Positions 56,640 to 64,000 of a stretch of DNA of 64,000 nucleotides are shown piece by piece. The notes below the pieces were generated by a model. The model was not told where the DNA came from. It was given only the letters and a program-made list of their open reading frames with translations, and did not search any database. Both the position numbers and the translations under genes were made by a program. Every line of letters starts with the position of its first letter. The stretch's first letter is position 1. Where the stretch lies: positions 813,167,069-813,231,068 of the forward strand of contig NC_081414.1 in the NCBI RefSeq assembly GCF_030272615.1, written 5' to 3'. Source of the DNA: Cryptomeria japonica (taxonomy: Eukaryota > Streptophyta > Pinopsida > Cupressales > Cupressaceae).

Positions 56640-57050
56640 TTACCACCAAGCAATGGACCATGTACTTTGATGTTTCCTACACTCAACAAGGCTTAGGTGT
56701 CGGCATCTTGTTCGTCGCTCCTGAAGGACACGCCATACCAAGATCATATAGACTCATGTTTCCATGTACAAATAAGATTGTTGAGTATGAGGCACTAGTC
56801 ACAGGGATTAAAATGGTTGTAGAATGGAGAATCACGGAACTGAAAGTCTATGGAGATTCCCAATTAGTCATAAATCAGATCAACAATGACTACCAGATAA
56901 AAGATGACAAGATGCTTCCATACAAAAGAATGGTGGATGATTTCAAATAGTATTTTTTACACATCACATTTGAGCAAATACCAAGGTTGGACAATCGAGC
57001 ATCCGATGCAATGGCTACTATCGATTCACTGCTACAAATTCCAGAGTAAC
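56640..57050 (+). pseudogene. Element 3 second, archaeal-type RNase H
   Basis: A second RNase H fold follows the first: QWTMYFDVSYTQQGLGVGILFV (Asp of the FDVS block), CTNKIVEYEALVTGI (Glu of EYEAL) and ELKVYGDSQLVINQI (Asp of GDS), in the order of the archaeal-type domain known from Tat elements. The frame 56498-56950 holds it. A stop at 56948 precedes the end of the domain (DNRASDAMATIDSLLQIPE). The conserved catalytic carboxylates are visible here even though the first RNase H is degraded. Confidence 0.8.
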
Positions 57051-57229
57051 AAAGTCGTTATGAGTTTCTGGTAGAGCAACTGTTTTCCCCAGCCTATGAC
57101 AATTCGGCATCCCATGTTATCTATGTCTTAACTGGTTCAGATTCTCCTTTATATGGAACAATATATAAGTATCATAAAACTAATACCCTACCCATTGACC
57201 TATCTCGGAACCAAAAACATAACTTTATC

Positions 57230-58403
57230 CGGCAAGCTGCCCGTTAACCCTCACTGTTGATACTCTTTACCGTCGAGGTCTAGATGGTACTCTTCTTTGT
57301 TGTTTTGATCATAATGAATCTGACTCTTCTTTACATGAGCTTCACGAAGGTATCTATGGCACACATTCAAGTGGTCCTACTCTTGCTAAAAAACTTTAAA
57401 GAATGGGATATTATTGGTCGGCGATGGAAAAAGATTCTTATCAATTTGCAAAGAAATGTCCTAAATGACAAATCCATGGCAATCTTATACATGCACCAGC
57501 ACAAGAGTTACAGCCATTTACAACATCTTGGCCTTTCTGTCAGTGGGGACTGGATTTAGTAGGAAAAATACACCCTTCATCATCAAATGGACACAAGTTC
57601 ATTATCACTACAATAGAGTATTTTACAAAATGGAACGAAGCGGTCCTCATGACCACAGTAACTGGAAAAAAAATTGCCTCTTTCATTCTTAATTATCTAA
57701 TCTGCAGATATGGCATTCCCAGTTCCATCATCACTGATAATGGATGTCCTTTCAAAAACTAGGATGTGTGAGGACTCTGTGAATGATTCAAAATCCAATA
57801 TTGTTTCTCTACACCTTACTATCCACCAAGGAATGGTCAAGAAGAGGCATCAAATAAAACAATATTAAAAATCTTCAAGAAAACAGTAAATGATACAGGA
57901 AAGGATTGGCATGTGCAACTCAATCTGGCACTTTGGGCATACAGAACTAGCATCCGGACACCTATAGGAGCTACATCATATTCATTGGTATATGGATTAG
58001 AAGCAATTTTACCTCTGGAGGTAGAAATACCCTCACTCGGAGTATCTTTGAAAGGCCTCATTCTGGATGAGGAGTATCGAGTAAATAGACTACAAGAGCT
58101 AGAACTTATAGATGAAAAGCGACAACATGCCTATAATCATCTCAAAGCATACCAGTAGCACATGTGTAGAAGCTACAACCAGAAGGTCATCCCTAGGATT
58201 TTTAAAGTAGGTGATCTCGTACTCAAGGAAAATCCTAGAAATCAACAGGATCGAGAAAAGAAGGGAAAGTTTAAACCTAACTGGTTGGGTCCCTATGTCA
58301 TCATCTCAGCCTATGGATCAGGTGCCTATTAGTTAACAACTTCAGAAGGCGAGTGCTCCATGAACCAACCAACAACATCCATCTGAAGAAATACTATACT
58401 TGA
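57230..58403 (+). pseudogene. Element 3 integrase
   Basis: N-terminal zinc region degraded (LHEGIYGTHSSGPTLAKK). The core starts WGLDLVGKI (first Asp) and has ITDNG (second Asp) and NGQEEASNK (Glu), followed by LWAYRTSIRTPIGATSYSLVYG. The C-terminal part has RLQELELIDEK, YNQKVIPRIFKVGDLVLK and NWLGPYVIISAYGSGAY, ending in IHLKKYYT and a stop at 58401-58403. At least six internal stops or frameshifts. Layout and end match the deleted fragment at 22240-23130. Confidence 0.85.
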
Positions 58404-59770
58404 GCAGTCTAAATGCACGGACAAAGTGAAAAAATACAAAAAAAATCAAAAACAACAAGAAAAAGGTGCAATAAAAACAAATGGTGAAAACCTAACAATA
58501 GGCGTTACTTGTGAGAGAATAGCTCCTCTACCTATCTTTACTCATATCTTTTATCAAAAGTCCCTGGCCATCACCCAGCACTTTATCAAAACATCATTAT
58601 CTCGGACATACTTAGCATAGTCAATGTCCTTGACTTATTTGACTATCAGTTTGTCATATCCCACCATGGTTTGGTAATCATTGTACATATCCACATCAAT
58701 AGGTTAATCTAGATAGGGACAACATTCATCTAAATTCCATTGCATCAGCCAAACAAGAATCACAGCATGACCAGAACATCATGTCAAGCAAAACTCCAGC
58801 AGCCAAGAAAATAAATATCCAATTAATAACTTCAAAACACATGATGGATGATTTTCTGAAGTATAATTTGTTTGCATCTTGCTTGAAGTTTCGAATTTTT
58901 TTGCACTTAAACTTTTTGACTTATTGGATCTTTGAAAATTTTCTCAATGATGCATCGAGCTAGAGAAAGTGGCCGCGGGGTCTGATATTTTTTTGGTTTT
59001 CTGTCTGTGAGGCAATCATTTATACTATACAAAGACTTGTCTCAAGACGTGATTCAAAACATATCACTGAAGACATTGTTCCAATTTGTGCATACAAATG
59101 GTTAAATCTTGTCTGTTTATACGCAAGCAACACTGAGGTCATCTTGGTTCAATTATACCTCAACGCTTGTGCCATCTTGCAATATCAAAATCCATGTAAA
59201 TTTTTCTCAGGTTATTATGGTTCAAGTATACCATTATGCTTGTATAAATTTTCAACATATCAATAGCTCAATGATGATAAACCCAAAGAAAGCAAAAAAC
59301 ATGTGACTATTCGGGAATGACAAACGACAGAATGAGGTTGATCAGTTAGTTGCATATCATACAAAATTTGTATTTAGTCACAACATATCATTATCATACA
59401 TCTCATTTTCAAGATACATCTCATAGCATATCATTATCATACATCTCATTTTCAAGATACATCTCACAGCATATCATTATCATACATCTCATTTTCAAGA
59501 TACATCTCATCTCACAAATCATATCATTACATCATGCATCATCCAATCATATCCATCAAATATCAAATCACACGCATTTATCTAAGCATTGCATCATCAT
59601 CATAGAACCATCACATTAATATATAAAACATCATCCATAAAAACACATCACATGTGGATCAAAGAAATCGGTGTCATATATATATCTCAAAAATGGTCAA
59701 GTATACAAAATGATGTCATGTCTACCCAAAATACAACACAATGATCAAAATACAATGGAGACAAGGTCTC
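58404..59770. other. Element 3 non-coding region after pol
   Basis: No gene. It contains CAT-rich sequence and a 43-bp tandem repeat at 59384-59513, similar in character to 43280-43560 in element 2. Confidence 0.5.
59384..59513. repeat. 43-bp tandem repeat, 3 copies
   Basis: CATATCATTATCATACATC starts at 59384, 59427 and 59470 with nearly identical units. Confidence 0.9.
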
Positions 59771-61780
59771 TCAGGTATGACTATCTCTTGAGGATGATGG
59801 TCTCCCAGCAAATGTCCCAGCACCTAGATCTCTGGGTGGATCATGTCGAGGCGGCCCTGTCACACCTCTGCTCTCTATCCCCGAAGGAGTCTTCCTAGAT
59901 CGACTGGATCTCACTGCAGCATAGCTATGAGCTCTATGATCTCTAGGAACTACCTCCTCATACAGACACCGGTAGTACTCAGTCTCCTTGGCTGCATACT
60001 GCATCTCTCTCAATGTGTCTCTCATCAAACCACCAGCTTCCACTCTCCCCAGACTATCTGCTCAAGCCTCTGCTCGACCTAAGTGCTCCAACATTGTATC
60101 CTGCTCTACAGTAATCTGTGTAATCTGGCGTTGTTGTGCCAATACCTATGTCTGAAGCTGTTGCACTGACAACTATAAGGATCTAATCTGTGCATCCTCT
60201 CGATGGGTGGGTATCCGAATCTGGAGTGGTACCTATGTCATGGTACCTCCTGTCCATGTCCCTATCCTTGGCACCGGTGGGGGTAACACATCTGATCTCC
60301 TCCTCTGGGTAGGCTGCCTAAACTCATCCATCCCACCCACAACTTCTATAACCTCACCTTCTCATCCAACTCCACCAGCTTCAATCACCAAACCTCCCCT
60401 CCATCTCTCATCAACTACTCGCCTCACTACTCTGTCTCCTCGTATCCCTCTATCTCCTCCTCTATCTCCTCTCCTCCCACCATCTCCTCCTCTATCTCCT
60501 CTCCTCCCTCTATCTCCTCTCCCTACCTGCCTCCCCTCCCATCTCCCCCGTCATCCCCTCCACCATCCCCAAATCCCTCTTCAATCTCCTCTCCCTCCTC
60601 TCTCCATCTCCCTAGCCTCTCAGGCTACTCATCCTCATCATCATCAAAAGCAAGAATCATCTCTATTGGATCAAATATCTGGGCTACATCATGAGCCATG
60701 AAGAGCACTACAACCTCCTTTGTCATCCCCGCATCTACGACCCTGTAGACATAGTCCCATATCTGGCCATCCAAATGCATGTACTCCTCCACCACCACAA
60801 CACTGTCAATAATCGGACCCCACTCCAGCACATACTGCCTTTGACGAGCATATAAGCATGTTCTTTGTGGTATACCCTACTATCGCCCATACTATTGCAG
60901 AACTCGGCTGTGCAGGAACCTCTCAATCACAAAAGTCATCTACCCTATCAAGAATCGTGACATGTATACATAGGGCATCTCTAGCCCATCCTCATCCCAC
61001 ACCTCACACTCGATATATGGTCTCCAAATAACTGTATCAATATCACCTAGCACCCTCCTCCAATGCTCTAGCTTGCCCACCTTACGCTTGACAATTATCC
61101 CTGTGTATCCATATGCATAGGCACGACCAACTAGCCTATCTCAATCTGCAAGTGGCCTCACTGCGGGAATGTTCTCTTAGGCTCACACCTGTAATAATGT
61201 GACCCTGGCTGATAAGTCGTTGTAGCCTAAGTACAACACCTGATGCAAATCTCTATACAAATGGGCCAACATGCAGGACCCCCATGCAAATCGGCGACCC
61301 TGTGTCACCATATCCTCTAGAATAAATCCCCATCCAACTGCCAGTCCCTTCAACCTATGGTCGGGACACAAGAAGCCACCTACAAAACCAACCAATATTG
61401 ATGGTAGTGGGGCATAATCAAAATCTATGAACTCCTGCCAAGGGATCTCATACCCACAAATCATATCATCATGAAAAATCTGGCGAAGCGCCTCTGTCCC
61501 ACCCTCCTCTGTTTGCTCATAAGGCAATAGTGCCCCTACCACAGGAATCCATAGAATCCGATAACAGTCCTCTCGAGTGACTATAATCTCACTCGTAGCC
61601 AAGTGAAAAGTGTTGGTGTCACTATGCCACCTCTTTGCCAATGTTGTCAGTAAACCTCGGTTAATGATATACCAAGGCATGTCCAACAAAGAGGACAACC
61701 CACATTTCTCAATAATATCTCTATCTACCTGTGTCAATCATGGAATCAAAGAACATGGCCTCAAAAAAATCTCTCATGAC
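59771..61780 (-). pseudogene. PMD protein of element 3 (antisense)
   Basis: The frame 61737-61183 has the PMD core: LLTTLAKRWHSDTNTFHLATSE, REDCYRILWIPVVGALL, VGWGFILEDMVTQGRRFAWGSC and YNDLSARVTLLQV. After a stop near 61183 the second half of the PMD continues in the broken frames down to about 60620 (conserved WRPYIECE near 61010, MSRFLIG near 60950, KEHAYMLVKGSMCWS near 60880). A tail with acidic (DDDEDE at 60625) and RGG-like low complexity (60390-60560) follows to 59771. No ATG precedes the core in frame; two stops interrupt the expected start. It lies antisense to the retrotransposon. Confidence 0.75.
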
Positions 61781-61837
61781 TGAAGAACCCCAAGCCGCTC
61801 CTGTCGCAAGCAAAACATGTACAAATATCAGTTCCCA

Positions 61838-62345
61838 TATCAAAATCAGAAATTCCATATCAACTTGAAACAAATCCAAATCAAATCAAGTTTGATATCC
61901 AGCATCATATCCATATCAAAATCAAAATTCCATATCAACTTGAAACAAATCCAAATCAAATCAAGTTTCATATCCAACATTATATCCATATCGAAGTCAA
62001 AATTCCATATCAACTTGAAACAAATCCAAATCAAATCAAGTTTTATATCAAGCATCATATACATATCGAAATCAAAAATTCCATATCAAACTTGAAACAA
62101 AACCATATCAAATCAAGTATCATATCCAACATCATATCCATATCGAAGTCAAAATTCCATATCAACTTGAAACAAATCCATATCAAATCAAGTTTCATAT
62201 CAGAAATCGAACCCATATTGAAATCAAAAATTCCATATCAACTTGAAACAAATCCAAATCAAATCGAGTTTCATATAAAAATTCCAACCCATATCAAGAT
62301 CAAAAATGCATATCAACTTGAAACAAATCCAAATCAAGTTTTATC
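61838..62345. repeat. 75-bp tandem repeat, about 7 copies
   Basis: CCATATCAACTTGAAACAAA recurs at about 75-bp steps (near 61854, 61930, 62007, 62158, 62234 and 62308, plus a variant near 62082), each followed by TCCAAATCAAATCAAGTTT. It lies between the PMD gene and the 3' LTR, a region of Tat/Ogre elements known to breed satellite-like repeats. Confidence 0.9.
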
Positions 62346-62689
62346 TATCAGCTCCATATTGCGCAATCAACTCAAATTCATCATGAGAAATCAAACTCCA
62401 TATCATAAAAACCATAGCAAAACTCATATCGGACATCATATTCACAACAAAAAAAAATCAAAGATCTAAAACAACAAACAAATCAAGATCATCATTCAAA
62501 AACTCATCTTGGAAGTTCAACAAAGACAAAATCCAAATTTATCAAAACCAAACACACATCATCACAGTAGACACACGGATTGGTTACCACACCCATCCAG
62601 GAGCACTCAGCAGACACCTATTCACCCCAACCTATCTCCCTTCTAAATTTACCTCAAAACATCATATTTTCCTCCTAAATCATTGCATT

Positions 62690-63030
62690 TTCTGCCTACA
62701 TGCTAAGACACATTCTCTATGCGCTAAGCTGCTACCTTTGCGCTAGCTAAATTTAGCTACGCACTACAGAATTTACCCTACGTGCTAGATTGGCCCTATA
62801 CGCTATCCTGTTCCACCCATGCGCCACCATCTTTTCCCTATGTGTTAGGTCTACTCTATGCGCTACCCTTTTCCCTCTATGTGCTATCCTATTAGCCATA
62901 TGTGCTAACCTACCCCTATATGCTAGCCTAAACCCGTAACACACTACCCGACATCCCCTCGACGCTACCCTAATTCATTACCCCTATGCGCTAAAGGTTT
63001 TATCGTATGCACTATGAAATTGACCCTATG
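62690..63030 (-). repeat. TTAGCGCAT-word tract 3, inverted
   Basis: About fifteen degenerate ATGCGCTAA/ATGCGCTAC words (variants TACGCTAT, ATGTGCTAA, GTGCTAG) every 20-25 bp. On the minus strand they read (T)TAGCGCAT, the same word as tracts 1 and 2, and here they lie upstream of the minus-strand PMD gene. Confidence 0.8.
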
Positions 63031-63586
63031 CGCTAACATGTGAAAATTCGATACAAAAAATCAAAAAATGTGCTTAAAATTGACCAAACAAAAAGCAAAA
63101 AGGGCAAAATTTAGATGACTTGCAGGTGGACCATACGTGGCAGGCCTCTGGTATCGACGAATGCGCTTGAATCTGTGCGAAGCATAGGGAACCGGTATTT
63201 TGTCACTCTCCAAATGTCACTATCTCCAAAAGTCAACAAGCACAAATGATATAAATAAAATCACTTTTCACCTTTTAATAGGGTAAAAGTAAATTAGGGT
63301 TGGTAATAGGGGCATGTTTTTTTCTCGTGTTCTCGCTTATAACCCTAGAAAACATCATTATTGGGAGATGAATCAATCAACGTGCATTAAACACAGACGA
63401 AATTTTAAAATGCGATTAAATCTATAACAATTATAAATAGCACCTAAATTTTCAATTTTTTTGATTCATCTCCCGAGGGGGCATTATCAATATAATTTAT
63501 CAAATCAAGGGCACGACATCGATATCACATCAAATTTTGATGACGCATCAATTTCTCTGAATCAACATGTGCACACACGTCACTTC

Positions 63587-63600
63587 AAAGAGGGGCAAAA
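63587..63600 (+). other. Polypurine tract of element 3
   Basis: AAAGAGGGGCAAAA immediately before the 3' LTR; identical to that of element 1 at 1666-1679. Confidence 0.85.
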
Positions 63601-64000
63601 TGTAGACGTATAAAAATGACCACTTTCCTAAATGAATATTTAATGTTCATTTTATTCTCATTCCTCTATTTAGTTAATCTAATTTAATTAAATCATCCAC
63701 ATTCTTCTATTTGATTAAATAAATTATTCTATTTATTTATTTAAATTCACCTAAGCCTTTAATATCATTTCATTTAATAAATCATTTTATTTAATTAAAT
63801 CCCTTCTCTCTCCTTTTAATTAAATTTACATTTAATTAAATTATTCACTTCAAATAAATAAATCTAATTTATTTGTTCCCCCACTTGCATTTATTTTGTT
63901 GAAATAAAGCAATTTATTTTAATTAAAATTATCCTCCATCCACTTGCATTATCCTACTTCTCCCACTTGCCTCCTAACCCTCTTTCTAGATTCTTCTAGA
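63601..64000 (+). repeat. 3' LTR of element 3 (truncated by the window end)
   Basis: Aligned base for base with 46377-46780 with only scattered differences, including a one-base indel after TTTAGTTA. Starts TGTAGACGTATAAAA. Confidence 0.9.

Larger units (their letters stand above)
46377..64000 (+). mobile_element. Tat-like Ty3/gypsy element 3, nearly complete
   Basis: 17.2 kb from the 5' LTR start to the start of the 3' LTR, with the 3' LTR running off the window. Order: LTR, tRNA-Lys-type primer site, 3-kb leader, gag with zinc knuckle, protease, G-patch, spacer, RT, RNase H, archaeal-type RNase H, integrase, then non-coding DNA with an antisense PMD gene and tandem repeats, polypurine tract, LTR. 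Dual RNase H, great length, and an extra antisense ORF between pol and the 3' LTR are known traits of the Tat/Ogre lineage. Stops are scattered through pol. Confidence 0.88.

Noticed and set aside
59384-59513. CRISPR-like direct repeats
   Set aside because: Units are contiguous tandem copies with no unique spacers, in a plant retrotransposon.
60207-60701. Proline-rich + strand frame of 164 residues
   Set aside because: Complement of the RGG-like tail of the element 3 PMD gene.
61817-62469. Repetitive Lys/Ile/Ser-rich frames on + and - strands
   Set aside because: Translations of the 75-bp tandem repeat, whose length is a multiple of three.

Overview
The window looks like intergenic DNA from a plant with a large, repeat-rich genome, possibly a gymnosperm (a tentative guess from the density of old, nested, stop-riddled retroelements). 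It is AT-rich. I recognise no ordinary host gene. Nearly everything can be assigned to transposable elements, most of them inserted into one another and broken by stops or frameshifts.

Layout, left to right. 1-3221: 3' end of a Tat-like Ty3/gypsy element with an antisense plant-mobile-domain (PMD) ORF and its 3' LTR. 3222-9119: remains of a Ty1/copia element (RT/RNase H plus 3' LTR) interrupted by that Tat element, by a tandem non-autonomous LTR element (three LTRs, two internal regions, 3243-6747) and by a solo LTR (7909-8965, 5-bp duplication). 9120-20930: an unusual block bounded by palindromes, holding two convergent intron-containing genes. One is a 7-exon gene of unknown function (+, 9343-11296). 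The other is a 4-exon gene for a ~924-residue transposase-like protein (-, 17670-14560). Between them lie 110-bp and 360-bp tandem repeats, and a 2.1-kb purine-rich tract follows. I infer that at least 9120-18338 is a decayed two-gene DNA transposon. 21060-21241: a perfect inverted repeat with 90-bp arms. 22240-23130: a deleted gypsy integrase.

23150-39887: two tandem copies of one copia family (A' and A, minus strand) sharing an LTR. Copy A is split by a complete 7.4-kb copia element of another family (B, 29410-36810, target duplication GCACT). 39888-43500: no recognisable gene, one possible LTR. 43500-46376: tail of a second Tat-like element with an antisense PMD gene. 46377-64000: a third, nearly complete Tat-like element whose 3' LTR runs off the window, inserted 39 bp into the LTR of the second. 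It has an LTR, a tRNA-Lys-like primer site, gag, protease, G-patch, RT, RNase H, a second archaeal-type RNase H and integrase on the + strand, then an antisense PMD gene and tandem repeats.

The retroelements share no pathway with one another; the logic of the window is nesting order. The most novel part is 9120-20930: two convergent spliced genes near palindromic ends. In the third Tat-like element the same short motif (TTAGCGCAT) is scattered through both the gag-pol leader and, in opposite orientation, the DNA upstream of the antisense PMD gene, so it reads the same way relative to both predicted transcripts.
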